54,875 bases of DNA, taken from NCBI GenBank assembly GCA_029233965.1, contig JARGOP010000018.1:1-54875 (forward strand), written 5' to 3'. The notes under the pieces were generated by a model. It did not search any database and had not been told where the DNA came from. It worked only from the letters and a program-made list of their open reading frames with translations. Every line of letters begins with the position of its first letter. The first letter of the stretch is position 1. A program made the translations under genes and the position numbers. This document shows positions 17,273-26,093 of the stretch, piece by piece. This DNA comes from Verrucomicrobiales bacterium. GTDB lineage: Bacteria; Verrucomicrobiota; Verrucomicrobiia; Verrucomicrobiales; DEV007.

Positions 17273-18706
17273 ATGCATCGACTCATTCCCGCACTGCTCT
17301 TTGTCCTTTCGATTGCCTCACCTCTCTTTGCTGAGGAAGGCTTGAAAGCGGGCACCGCCGCAGTCGATATTTCCCCCACCGTTTTCCCGATTCAGCTCCG
17401 GTCCGGCCCGTCGAATTACGTCCACGACCCTCTCCATGTCAGAGCGATCGCTTTTCAGAACGGAGAAGGTCGCGCCGTCATTGCCCTGATGGATGCGATT
17501 GGCGTGGGACGGGAAATGTGCGACGAAGCCAAGGCGGCTGCCGCCGCGAAAACCGGTTGGTCGCCGGATGAAATGCTCGTCTCCGGCACCCACACTCACA
17601 CTGCGCCCAAAGGTGGTGACACTTCTCCCGGCCGGATCGCCTACGAAAAACGGAAGCTGGAAGGGCTTACCGAAGCGCTCATCAAAGCAATCGAGTCACT
17701 CGAACCGGCCGAGGTCGGCTTTGCCTCCGACGAGGAACCCTCGGAGGTCTACAACCGTCGCTATTTTCTCAAAGAAGGCACCATGGATAAGAATCCGCTG
17801 GGCACCTACGACAAGGTTCGCACCAACGCCCCCCGCCAGAATCTTGTCAAACCGGCAGGACCGACCGACCCCGAGGTCTGCGTCGTTGACGTCCGCACCC
17901 GCAAGAGCCGCGCTCTCGGCCTCATCGCGAACTACTCACTCCACTACGTGGCCGGAGTTCCGAAAATCATCGAGGAAAACGGCAAAGAGGTCGGGATGGC
18001 CTCGGCGGACTACTTCGGGGAGTTTTCTCGAATCATGCCCTACCGCATCGGCGGATCAAAGCCCCCTGAAAACTTCGTCGCGATGATGACGAACGGGACG
18101 AGCGGAGACATCAACAACATCGACTTCGATGGAACCCGTGCCCCGCGAGCGCCGTTCGAACAGATTCGCGTCGTCGCGAACAAAACCGCAGACGCCGCGT
18201 GGCGGGCCGTGAAAAAAATCGAGACCTATGACGAATCCCCTCTCGTCGCGATGCGCCAGCGCGAAGTCGAAATGAACTACCGGAAACCTTCCGCAGATGA
18301 AATCGAGCGCGCCCTCGAGCTGATGAAACTCAGCAGCAAAGAGCGAAATGAAATCAACCAGCGCACCAGCTCAGTCGCTTCCCGCACCCTCGAATACTCC
18401 GAGCCCGAAATGGAGAAAACCGAACCGGTCATCATTCAGGCCGTTCGCATTGGCGATCAGGCAATCGTCTCGATGCCCTTCGAAGTGCTTGTCGAGATCG
18501 GCCTTGAGCTCAAAGAGAAAAGCCCCTTCCCGCACACTTTCACGATCTCGCTCGCGAATGGCGGCTACGGCTATCTGCCCCCCCCCAATCAACACGAACT
18601 GGGCGGCTACGAAACCTGGCTCGGAACCTCGCGCTTTGAAGAAAACTCATCGGTCGTTCTCACCGAACAACTTCTCGAAATGCTCGCGGAACTGAAAGCG
18701 CTTTGA
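17273..18706 (+). CDS. Secreted neutral/alkaline ceramidase-like hydrolase
   Basis: This 477-residue protein has a signal peptide (residues 1-20, ending LFAEE) and the fold signature of neutral/alkaline non-lysosomal ceramidases. GTAAVDISP follows the leader, DAIG matches the strand with a metal ligand, and VSGTHTHTAP carries the zinc His pair. MMTNGTSGDINN resembles the conserved Ser/Asn loop. It lacks the long C-terminal domain of classical ceramidases, so the amide substrate may differ; PVC genomes hold many such paralogues of unknown substrate. The start has AGGA 5 bp upstream. It lies between the vWA gene and a convergent Tat oxidoreductase, whose stop directly follows. Confidence 0.85.
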   Translation: MHRLIPALLFVLSIASPLFAEEGLKAGTAAVDISPTVFPIQLRSGPSNYVHDPLHVRAIAFQNGEGRAVIALMDAIGVGREMCDEAKAAAAAKTGWSPDEMLVSGTHTHTAPKGGDTSPGRIAYEKRKLEGLTEALIKAIESLEPAEVGFASDEEPSEVYNRRYFLKEGTMDKNPLGTYDKVRTNAPRQNLVKPAGPTDPEVCVVDVRTRKSRALGLIANYSLHYVAGVPKIIEENGKEVGMASADYFGEFSRIMPYRIGGSKPPENFVAMMTNGTSGDINNIDFDGTRAPRAPFEQIRVVANKTADAAWRAVKKIETYDESPLVAMRQREVEMNYRKPSADEIERALELMKLSSKERNEINQRTSSVASRTLEYSEPEMEKTEPVIIQAVRIGDQAIVSMPFEVLVEIGLELKEKSPFPHTFTISLANGGYGYLPPPNQHELGGYETWLGTSRFEENSSVVLTEQLLEMLAELKAL

Positions 18707-20017
18707 TCAGCGCTCCCGGTAATCCAGCCGCATCAACTCCGTGCCGGCGTCTTCATCCCCGATCACTTTTTCGTGAACGGGATCCCAGTCGATGCCCCGC
18801 CCGAGCCGGGCGGAAACCCAACCGAGATGCCCCGGGGTGATCGAGCGATGACCGTTCTCCGCCGGCGCGGCGGTTGCTTCCCTCGATTTGATACAGTCGA
18901 GAAAATTGCGCTGGTGACCGGGCGAACGGTAGGCCTTCCAGTCACCCGGCTCAAAGCTATCGGCAAGCCACTCGGGATTTGAGGCTTCGATCTTGCCACG
19001 ATCAACCCAGACCCAGCCATGTTCCCCTTTCCATGTTGTCCCCTGACGATTCTTCGTGGAAATGATCCCTTTCACTCCACCGGCATACTCGGAGTGAACC
19101 TCGTACTCGACCGGTGTGTCGTAAGCCTCTGTTTCCGGCCAGATCCAGCCGCGTGATTCGACCCTGACAGGACCTGAATCTTCCACGCCGATTCCCCAAT
19201 GCGCGATGTCATTGTGATGCCCGATCCAGTCCATGAGATTTCCCCCGCCGTAGGCGGTGTGCCATCGCCACCAACGGTGATGGCGCGCCCTCATGTAAGG
19301 CAGCACCGGAGCCGGGCCGCACCAGGCCTCGTAATCGAGTCCCGCCGGTGGTTCTTCGATTTCGACACTCCCCTGCGCTTCGGCATAGCCCGCCGGCAGT
19401 CCCACTTCGACCCGGAAGAGTCTTCCAAGATGCCCGTTCCTGACGATCTCGACAGCCTGACGAAAGACCGGCTCGGAGCGCTGCTGCGAGCCGACTTGGA
19501 ACACCGTCTCATTCTTCGCGACGGCACGATAGACCGCCTGCCCCTCGGCAAAGCGGTGCGTGACCGGCTTCTCGCAATAGACATCCAGTCCCGCGTCGAT
19601 CGCTGCGAGAGTGATCATAGAGTGCCAGTGATCAGGGGTCGCCACCATCACGGCATCGAGATCCCCCCGCGCGAAGACCTCTCGATAGTCCGCATAGGCT
19701 TTGCAATCCTCGTTGCCATATTTTTTATCCACGACAGCCTTGCCGGGCACCCGTCCCAGCGCGCGACCTTCCCCCCAGGCCCGTTCGCGATAGTGGTGGT
19801 CGTGAACATCACAAACGGCAACGCCCTGCACATCGCCGTGATTCAGAAAAGCATCCATCACGCCGATACCGCGATTTCCGATTCCGACGAAAGCCATCGT
19901 GATCCGCTCACTCGCGGCCGTCTTGTCCCCCAACCCGAGCGCTGAGCCGGGGATCACCGATGGAAAACCAATCCCCGCTGCCACGGTGCCTAAAAACTGA
20001 CGTCTGCTGAAACTCAT
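18707..20017 (-). CDS. Gfo/Idh/MocA family oxidoreductase with Tat signal
   Basis: This 436-residue NAD(P)-dependent oxidoreductase is exported. The N-terminus has a twin-arginine leader (SRRQFLG followed by a hydrophobic stretch to about residue 28). A Rossmann loop follows (VGIGNRGIGVMDAFLNHGD), then the family motif YCEKPVTHR and GGGNLMDWIGHHNDIAHW, which carries the catalytic His. The ATG at 20017 gives the Tat motif at the correct distance. Export of a folded NAD(P) enzyme fits the solitary Gfo/Idh/MocA secretome common in Verrucomicrobia and Planctomycetes. Its stop immediately follows that of the ceramidase-like gene. The substrate is unknown, probably a sugar or cyclitol. Confidence 0.9.
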   Translation of the reverse strand: MSFSRRQFLGTVAAGIGFPSVIPGSALGLGDKTAASERITMAFVGIGNRGIGVMDAFLNHGDVQGVAVCDVHDHHYRERAWGEGRALGRVPGKAVVDKKYGNEDCKAYADYREVFARGDLDAVMVATPDHWHSMITLAAIDAGLDVYCEKPVTHRFAEGQAVYRAVAKNETVFQVGSQQRSEPVFRQAVEIVRNGHLGRLFRVEVGLPAGYAEAQGSVEIEEPPAGLDYEAWCGPAPVLPYMRARHHRWWRWHTAYGGGNLMDWIGHHNDIAHWGIGVEDSGPVRVESRGWIWPETEAYDTPVEYEVHSEYAGGVKGIISTKNRQGTTWKGEHGWVWVDRGKIEASNPEWLADSFEPGDWKAYRSPGHQRNFLDCIKSREATAAPAENGHRSITPGHLGWVSARLGRGIDWDPVHEKVIGDEDAGTELMRLDYRER

Positions 20018-20107
20018 GACGGCAATCTGACAAAAGGTCTTCCACTGGAACAAGACATTTCCACGCTGAAGTGCGCCAGAGAGACAGGAAATTCAGAAAT
20101 TGGACGC

Positions 20108-20158
20108 GGGACAGAATCGACCTGCACTGGCGTGAGTGCGGGTCGATTCCCCTGTCGC
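20108..20158. repeat. Long imperfect hairpin repeat, copy 1
   Basis: The left arm (GGGACAGAATCGACCTGC at 20108-20125) pairs imperfectly with the right arm ending CCTGTC near 20157. The left arm recurs with one mismatch at 21615-21632. The two copies flank the sulfatase gene. Confidence 0.6.
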
Positions 20159-20186
20159 AGGAGTTCTCATTTGCTCTAATCACGGC

Positions 20187-21599
20187 ATGAACAGGTTCTG
20201 CATTTTCTGCCTTCTTCTGCTCGCCACCCCGTTTCTCGCTTCCACCGGTGCCGGGGCCGGAGAACACCCGAATATCCTCTTCCTCCTCGCAGACGATTTG
20301 AGACCGGACCTCATCGACACCGGGGCTGGTGCGGGACTCGAGACGCCGAATCTCGAAGAACTCGCGCGAGACGGAATGACCTTCACCCGTGCTTACTGCT
20401 CCTACCCCATTTGCGTTGTGAGTCGCGCCGAAATCCTGACCGGACAACATGGGTGGGAAAACGGCATCAACGGTCGCCGCGGCGCCACGCTGCGTGGCAA
20501 TCCCGCTTTCTGGCCGGAGGCATTTCGCGAGGCCGGATACGAAACTGTCCATGTCGGAAAGTGGCACGTCAGTGGTCGCCCTTCCACCTATGGCTACACC
20601 CGGGTCGCCGGGCTCTTCGGCAGTGGGGGGGCGAAGTGTTGGGAGCCCGGACAAACGGACTGGAAAGGGTTTCCCATCACCGGATACAAAGGGTGGATTT
20701 TTCAAAGTGAAGACGGCAAAACAAAGTATCCAGAGCTGGGAACCGGCGTCACTCCTGACATTAGCAAAACGATTGCCGACGCGGCAATTCAGGTTCTCAG
20801 TGAAGCGCGCGCCAAACCCTGGATGATGCACATCAACTTCACGGCACCGCACGACCCGCTCATGATGCCGCCCGGACTGGAGGGAAAATACGACAGCTCC
20901 GGCATCCCCCTTCCTCACGACTACCTCCCCATTCACCCCTTCGATCATGGAAACTTCGATGGCCGTGACGAAGCCCTCCTCGCCTGGCCCCGCACCCAGG
21001 CGGCGGTGCGTGACCTCCTGCGGGTCTACTACTCCGTTGTTGATGATCTCGACACTCAGATCGGCGCGATTCTTGACACCCTCGAGCAAACTGGTCAGCG
21101 TGAAAACACGATCATCATTTTCACGAGCGATCACGGCATGGCCTGCGGCTCCCACGGTCTCCGCGGCAAGCAGAATCAGTATGAGCACACCGCCCGCGTC
21201 CCGCTCATCATCGCCGGCCCCGGCATTGAACCCGGCCACCGGACTGAGGCGATGGTCTATCTTCGGGAGCTCTTTCCCACAACGTGTGCTCTCGCCGGAA
21301 TCGAGATTCCGGATTCCGTCACGGCCCAGAGCTTCGTCCCCGTCCTCCGCATGGAGAAAGATGCTCACCACGACGCCATCTTCGGCTATTTCACCAACAC
21401 TCAGAGAATGATCCGCACCGATGATGACTGGAAACTGATCGTGTATCCGGAGATTAGAAAGACGCAGCTCTTTGATCTGACGAATGATCCCATTGAGCTC
21501 GATGATTTGAGTGAGTCCGGGGACAAGGACGTGCAGGTGAAGCGGAGAGAGTTGGAGGAGCGTCTGAAAGAGTGGCGAATGCAGCACGGGGACGTCTAG
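20187..21599 (+). CDS. Secreted sulfatase with non-standard active-site motif
   Basis: This 470-residue type I sulfatase is exported by a signal peptide (about residues 1-22). The metal-binding Asp pair follows in LFLLADDLRPD (Asp36, Asp37). The formylglycine site is Cys76 in CVVSRAEILTG: the Cys and the Arg at +4 are present, but the usual Pro or Ala at +2 is Val. HVGKWHVSG carries the Lys/His pair and FTSDHGMACGSHG the C-terminal metal site, so it otherwise looks functional. It resembles the iduronate-2-sulfatase-like subfamily of PVC bacteria. The start is ATG 20187, before the signal peptide. The substrate, some sulfated polysaccharide, cannot be identified. Confidence 0.88.
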   Translation: MNRFCIFCLLLLATPFLASTGAGAGEHPNILFLLADDLRPDLIDTGAGAGLETPNLEELARDGMTFTRAYCSYPICVVSRAEILTGQHGWENGINGRRGATLRGNPAFWPEAFREAGYETVHVGKWHVSGRPSTYGYTRVAGLFGSGGAKCWEPGQTDWKGFPITGYKGWIFQSEDGKTKYPELGTGVTPDISKTIADAAIQVLSEARAKPWMMHINFTAPHDPLMMPPGLEGKYDSSGIPLPHDYLPIHPFDHGNFDGRDEALLAWPRTQAAVRDLLRVYYSVVDDLDTQIGAILDTLEQTGQRENTIIIFTSDHGMACGSHGLRGKQNQYEHTARVPLIIAGPGIEPGHRTEAMVYLRELFPTTCALAGIEIPDSVTAQSFVPVLRMEKDAHHDAIFGYFTNTQRMIRTDDDWKLIVYPEIRKTQLFDLTNDPIELDDLSESGDKDVQVKRRELEERLKEWRMQHGDV

Positions 21600-21614
21600 T
21601 GCGTGTTACGTGTG

Positions 21615-21632
21615 GGGACAGAATCGACGTGC
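21615..21632. repeat. Copy 2 of the 18 bp arm found at 20108-20125
   Basis: GGGACAGAATCGACGTGC differs at one base from the left arm of the hairpin at 20108. Immediately after it lies a 7 bp hairpin (AGGCGGT at 21645-21651 against ACCGCCT at 21657-21663), between the sulfatase and the convergent MFS gene. Confidence 0.6.
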
Positions 21633-21751
21633 CAAATCAAGGAGAGGCGGTTTCCTACCGCCTGCGAAGCCCCTGCAATTGCCCCCGGTTCTGAACGGGC
21701 GGTAAAAAACCACCCCTCCTTGTCATGCATCCCGACTCAGCTAAATGTCTT

Positions 21752-23047
21752 TCAAGAACCCTCTTCTCCGACCGTCACTTCCTCCTTAAATCGCCAGAGC
21801 AACACAAACATCCCAACCAGCGAGATCGCTCCCAGCGAATACCAGAACCCTTTGAACTCGGCGTGCGCGAACATTTTTCCGCTCGCAAAGAAGTAGGCGA
21901 GGATCCCGTTGAGAGCCACTGCGATGAGCGGCCCGATCCCATACCAAATGAAGTTGAAGACCGACTGCGCCGTGTTCGCGACATCCCTCGACGCGACCTT
22001 GTTCATGTAGATAAAAGAGGTGCTCGTGAAAAAGGCGTAGCAAAGCCCGTGAATCGAAAGGCCAAAGATGATTACCGCTATGGGAATCCCGATCGTTCCG
22101 AAAAGGAAGAAGCGGAAAACGTAGGCCCCGATTCCGATGAGGAGCACCGCCTTGTAGCCGAACTTTGGCAGGACTCTGCCAAGGACCAGATACATGAGGA
22201 TTTCACAAATCTGTCCTATCGCCATCGCCGGCAGAAGATAGGCGCTGTCAAGCCCGGCCTCTCCGAGGAATTTGGCGCACTGCATGAAATAAAGATGGTT
22301 CATCGGACTGATGATCAGCGTCGCTGTCAGCAGCGCCGCGATCGACGGGATCTTCAACAGAGCGAAGGCATCGGCCACCGCAGGCCGCTTCGACTTTGAC
22401 TCGACAGGTGGTGTGTCAGGGAGGAAGAAAAACGCCCAGGCACCGTAGAGAAAGGCGATGATGCCGGACCACATCACCGATTTCTTCATCTCACCGGCAA
22501 CCATGGGAACATCGTCGCCTTTGAAAAAAGGAGGGAGCCAGCTGCCCTGAACATCGGTCTTCAAAACGATGAGAGAAAAAGTCCATCCCATCAGCACCCA
22601 CCCCACTGCAGTCCAGAGTCGCACCCCCGGAAACTGCCTCCCCGGATCATCGAGGTGACGCATTGCGAGCGCGTTGCAAATCGCGGCGGCCGGCATGAAC
22701 ATGAGGGTGAAGGAGACCGAAAGGAGAAGCCACGCGAGAAATCCGGACTGCGGGTAAACGGCGATCTTCAGGATCCCGCCGATCATCATCAAGACTCCGA
22801 GAACCCGCTGCGCAGAAAAACGCCGGTCTGCGAACTGCACGATCAGGGGTGAACAGATCGCGCCTACCGAGGCCGCAATCCCGACGATCATTCCCATTTG
22901 TCCCTCGGAAAATCCGAGACCGCCCGAAGTCTCAGGATCAGCGGTGAGGAATTTTCCGGCGATCGGCAACCAGAGGCCATAGATACCGAACTGGAGGAAC
23001 ATCATCGCACAAAGGCGGATGTAGTTGGGAGGAAGGGCGCTCTTCAT
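21752..23047 (-). CDS. MFS transporter, nucleoside/sugar symporter-like
   Basis: This 431-residue protein has about twelve transmembrane segments. The N-terminus (RLCAMMFLQFGIYGLWLPIA) and QFADRRFSAQRVLGVLMMIGG after the second helix match the Nuc_H_symport (NupG/XapB) group of the major facilitator superfamily. It is the third gene of an operon with a PHP phosphoesterase and a Gfo/Idh/MocA oxidoreductase, 24 bp after the latter. Cotranscription suggests that it imports the substrate those enzymes process, more likely a sugar derivative than a nucleoside in this context (inference). The long cytoplasmic loop in the middle is normal for the superfamily. Confidence 0.85.
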   Translation of the reverse strand: MKSALPPNYIRLCAMMFLQFGIYGLWLPIAGKFLTADPETSGGLGFSEGQMGMIVGIAASVGAICSPLIVQFADRRFSAQRVLGVLMMIGGILKIAVYPQSGFLAWLLLSVSFTLMFMPAAAICNALAMRHLDDPGRQFPGVRLWTAVGWVLMGWTFSLIVLKTDVQGSWLPPFFKGDDVPMVAGEMKKSVMWSGIIAFLYGAWAFFFLPDTPPVESKSKRPAVADAFALLKIPSIAALLTATLIISPMNHLYFMQCAKFLGEAGLDSAYLLPAMAIGQICEILMYLVLGRVLPKFGYKAVLLIGIGAYVFRFFLFGTIGIPIAVIIFGLSIHGLCYAFFTSTSFIYMNKVASRDVANTAQSVFNFIWYGIGPLIAVALNGILAYFFASGKMFAHAEFKGFWYSLGAISLVGMFVLLWRFKEEVTVGEEGS

Positions 23048-23071
23048 AAATCTTCGGTGCGTCTACTCGTA

Positions 23072-24331
23072 TCAGGAATGCGGAGCGTCGGGAACCTCCG
23101 AGAACCGGATCGTCTCGCCGCCTTCATCGATCGACTGCATTGCCGCGAGGATCATGCGGGTTGCCTCCATGCCGTCCCCGCCATCGACCGGTGACTCCCC
23201 ACCCCGCGCATACGCCGCGATCTCCCGCACGAGCTTTCGATCCGCGCCGAAGTGCGAGGTCTCGAAGGCCTCTGATTTGCAGTGAATCACTTCATGACTG
23301 CGGTGACCGTAGTCAGTCACGAGATCGATCTCGCCGCGCAATCGGATCAAGATGATACGTCCTTTCGTTCCGACGAGTTCGAGGGTTTCCTCGTCGTCCG
23401 CCTTCGGTCCGTAGACGTTGTAGAAAATGTTCGCGACGATTCCGTTGTCGTACTGATAGTGTATGGAGGCGTGATCAAAAATATCGGCTCCCTTCTTGTA
23501 AACGCAGTTGTCTTTGCGCTTCAGCGGATCCGTTTCCGTTTCGTAACTGCGATCCACGGCTCCCTTCATCTGGTCCTGGGTGTCAGGCATTGCCTCTTCG
23601 ACACGATAGGCACAATCCCGATCGCAGGTCGCACAGAACTCGGGGGCATCCTCCTCTTCGTGAAAGACATTCCGCCCGCCGAAAGCATTCACCTGAGTGG
23701 CACGCCCCTTCGCAAACCAGTTGAAGACATCGGTGTAATGTGAGCCTTTGTCATTCAGGGCCCCTCCACTGACGGCCCGGGTGCGGTGCCAGGTCTGGAA
23801 ATAAAATGAATAAGGGAGGACGGCCCGGATCAGCATCATCTTGACATCTCCAATGACCCCGCTCGTGACCATTTCATGCAAATCGATCCACGGCTTTTCG
23901 TAGCGTCTCGTGAATCCCATGATCATCGGGTTCCCGGTGCGGCGCTCTGCTTCCCGGATTGCAATTGCATCTTCCAGGGTGTGAGCGATCGGCTTATCGA
24001 GGTAGACTTTCTTTCCCGACTCCAGCGCCGGAATCGTCGCCTCCGCATGGGCCGCCGTCGGCGAGGTGATCACGATGAGATCCACCTCGTCATCATTGAT
24101 CAGGTCAAGCGGGTCGGCATAGAAGCGCGGCGCGAATGGCTCGTTGCCTGCCTTCGCGGCGAAGTCGTTCAGATCATCCAACGCGATATGCATCCGGCTT
24201 TCGGTCCGGTTGCAGAAGGCGGTGATCGTCATGTTGAGCTCACGGCTCTGCTCCGCAATCTGACGACCGATGCAGGTAATGCCCCGGCTTCCGGTTCCGA
24301 TAATGCCGACTCGAATTGTTTCCGTGCTCAT
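23072..24331 (-). CDS. Gfo/Idh/MocA family oxidoreductase (cytoplasmic)
   Basis: This 419-residue NAD(P)-dependent oxidoreductase has no signal peptide. IRVGIIGTGSRGI is the Rossmann loop, YLDKPIAHT is the EKP-like motif with Lys, and GGALNDKGSHYTDVFNW carries the catalytic Asp/His region. A Cys cluster (FCATCDRDCAY, near residue 232) is a feature of one subgroup and may bind metal. The start is ATG 24331, with AAGGAA just upstream. The start codon overlaps the stop of the PHP gene by 4 bp, indicating translational coupling. Together with the MFS gene it forms a three-gene catabolic unit. Confidence 0.88.
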   Translation of the reverse strand: MSTETIRVGIIGTGSRGITCIGRQIAEQSRELNMTITAFCNRTESRMHIALDDLNDFAAKAGNEPFAPRFYADPLDLINDDEVDLIVITSPTAAHAEATIPALESGKKVYLDKPIAHTLEDAIAIREAERRTGNPMIMGFTRRYEKPWIDLHEMVTSGVIGDVKMMLIRAVLPYSFYFQTWHRTRAVSGGALNDKGSHYTDVFNWFAKGRATQVNAFGGRNVFHEEEDAPEFCATCDRDCAYRVEEAMPDTQDQMKGAVDRSYETETDPLKRKDNCVYKKGADIFDHASIHYQYDNGIVANIFYNVYGPKADDEETLELVGTKGRIILIRLRGEIDLVTDYGHRSHEVIHCKSEAFETSHFGADRKLVREIAAYARGGESPVDGGDGMEATRMILAAMQSIDEGGETIRFSEVPDAPHS

Positions 24332-25869
24332 AATTCCTTTCTCAAAAAGACGGGTGAACTCCAGGCCCATTGGTCATTCATTTGCCTGACACGAACATAA
24401 TAATTACTCTCATCGCCGGAGTGATCTTCATCGATCCAGGCTCCTCTCCAGCTGAGTTCCTCCGGTTTCGGGGCCCGATTGAAACGCCATGAGGGCGCGT
24501 CGGTGTGATCGAGACTGCCGCTCCGCGCGCCCCGCATCAGTTCGGAAAGTGTGTGCTCCGCACGAACGCCATTCATGACCGCGTAAACCACGGCATCGAC
24601 CGGCATCTCCACTTCGATGCACATCCCCTGCGTCGCGCTCGTGCTGTTCGTGGCGTTGCCATTCGATACCGTTTCAAAGCTGACGGCGCGCTCCGTCTTC
24701 GCGATGACCCGCGAGCGGTAGAAAGATTCGCCGGCTTCGGTATTGCGCTCCGCCGGGGAGACGACCTCCAATCCGCGGAACCGGGGCTCCACCGAGATCA
24801 CGCGCCCTCCCTCGACTCCAAACTCCACCTGCCATTCGGCGCTGCGATGCTTCGCGCCCCAGCCCAGTTCAAGATGAATTTTGGTCCGAACCGTTTCGCC
24901 TCTTTCCGGCGCGGGAAAGTCGGGCTGAGAAAAGCGCTTCTCGAGTTTTCCGTTCTTGAGGATATCGACGGCATCGATCGCTCCCCCGGCAGCGAGGTCG
25001 AACTCGATCCGCCGTTCTTCCGTGACCGGGATGACTGCACCCATGGGCGCGTCATTCACCGTCACCTTAAGTTCCATCCGATCCCCCGTCAGGGCATACA
25101 TGCGGCGGGCGTAGAGCGCTTTCCAAATCGATTCTCTCGTTCCCTTCTCTGCCCAGACGGCAGTCCTGCCATGACCATAACTTCCAGGATGCCCGCTATG
25201 ATGATCCGTCCCGCCTGAAAAGCCGAAGAGATGCCCTTTTTCCAGCCCCGCCGCAATCGTGCTCTCATAGTCCGATGGCCCCATCGAATGAAGAAAGGGG
25301 CGGGTGTTTTCACTTCCCTCCGAGCAACCGTGCATAGAGAGCATCTCCACAAAAGGGGCAAAGCGGGGATCGAAGGTGTCCCAGTCGATCCCCCGTGTTC
25401 CCGTCCGATAACCAACATGATGAGGCTGCGCGATGCTGTCCTTCCCCGCGTCGCGAAGGACCTGGAGCCGGTCGTGAAGATCGCCGATGTTTTGAGGATA
25501 AAGGATTTCCCCGTCCAGATCCTTGTAGAGCATGTTCCGGTCGCCTGACTCGCACGAGTGAACCTCGAAGCCGGGGAAAACGACGAATTTCCCCTCCTCG
25601 TTTCGCTCCCGCAGCGTTTCCATCATTTCCCCCCAGACCTGCCTGAGCCTCGCGAATCCCTCCTCGTGAAAATCAATGATGTATTGAATGCGTGGATCAG
25701 GCTCCGGCATGTCCGGCCAATGGGCATGACCGGTGATCGAGACAAAGTCCAACTGTTCCCGGGCGTTCGAGAGCGCATCTTCGAGGGAGCCGTATCCATA
25801 GGAGATGCCGCAATGATTGTGCATGTCCCCGAAAAGAGGAGTCAGATCGTCATAAGGGTCGCTCGTCAT
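24328..25869 (-). CDS. PHP-domain metal-dependent hydrolase
   Basis: This 513-residue protein begins with a PHP-type metal centre: Asp15, His17 and His19 in GDMHNHCG, ITGHAHW near residue 46, and AQPHHVGYR for later ligands. About 250 residues of mainly beta structure follow, so it is larger than simple PHP phosphoesterases. It resembles the DUF3604-type proteins of marine bacteria (uncertain). It is the first gene of the operon, coupled by a 4 bp overlap to the oxidoreductase. There is no signal peptide, so it acts in the cytoplasm, perhaps on a phosphorylated or cyclic ester product of the imported substrate. Confidence 0.75.
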   Translation of the reverse strand: MTSDPYDDLTPLFGDMHNHCGISYGYGSLEDALSNAREQLDFVSITGHAHWPDMPEPDPRIQYIIDFHEEGFARLRQVWGEMMETLRERNEEGKFVVFPGFEVHSCESGDRNMLYKDLDGEILYPQNIGDLHDRLQVLRDAGKDSIAQPHHVGYRTGTRGIDWDTFDPRFAPFVEMLSMHGCSEGSENTRPFLHSMGPSDYESTIAAGLEKGHLFGFSGGTDHHSGHPGSYGHGRTAVWAEKGTRESIWKALYARRMYALTGDRMELKVTVNDAPMGAVIPVTEERRIEFDLAAGGAIDAVDILKNGKLEKRFSQPDFPAPERGETVRTKIHLELGWGAKHRSAEWQVEFGVEGGRVISVEPRFRGLEVVSPAERNTEAGESFYRSRVIAKTERAVSFETVSNGNATNSTSATQGMCIEVEMPVDAVVYAVMNGVRAEHTLSELMRGARSGSLDHTDAPSWRFNRAPKPEELSWRGAWIDEDHSGDESNYYVRVRQMNDQWAWSSPVFLRKEL

Positions 25870-26016
25870 GTTGAACGCGAGGCTACACAGCAGGCGGAAC
25901 TTGGCAATCCTGAAGCTTCACAAGAACGGGGGAAACTCTCCGGAACCGGCATGCGAAGCGACCCTCACGCCGATCCGGCGGCTTTGTTCAAAGGTTCCTC
26001 CTCCGTTGAGCTCAGA

Positions 26017-26093
26017 TGGTCGGGACGACAGGATTTGAACCTGCGACCCCCACACCCCCAGTGTGATGCGCTACCAGACTGCGCCACGTCCCG
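26017..26093 (-). tRNA. tRNA-Pro (anticodon GGG)
   Basis: The acceptor arm pairs CGGGACG (5' end at 26093) with CGTCCCG, followed by an A discriminator and an encoded CCA (26017-26019). The T-arm GTTCAAATC is present. The anticodon stem TCACA/TGTGG encloses the loop CTGGGGG, which puts GGG at positions 34-36. The D-arm contains the usual TGGTAGCGC. All stems are intact. Confidence 0.95.

Noticed and set aside
19908-21587. 559-codon minus-strand frame opposite the sulfatase
   Set aside because: Antisense to a sulfatase with intact motifs, and the translated product shows no family features.
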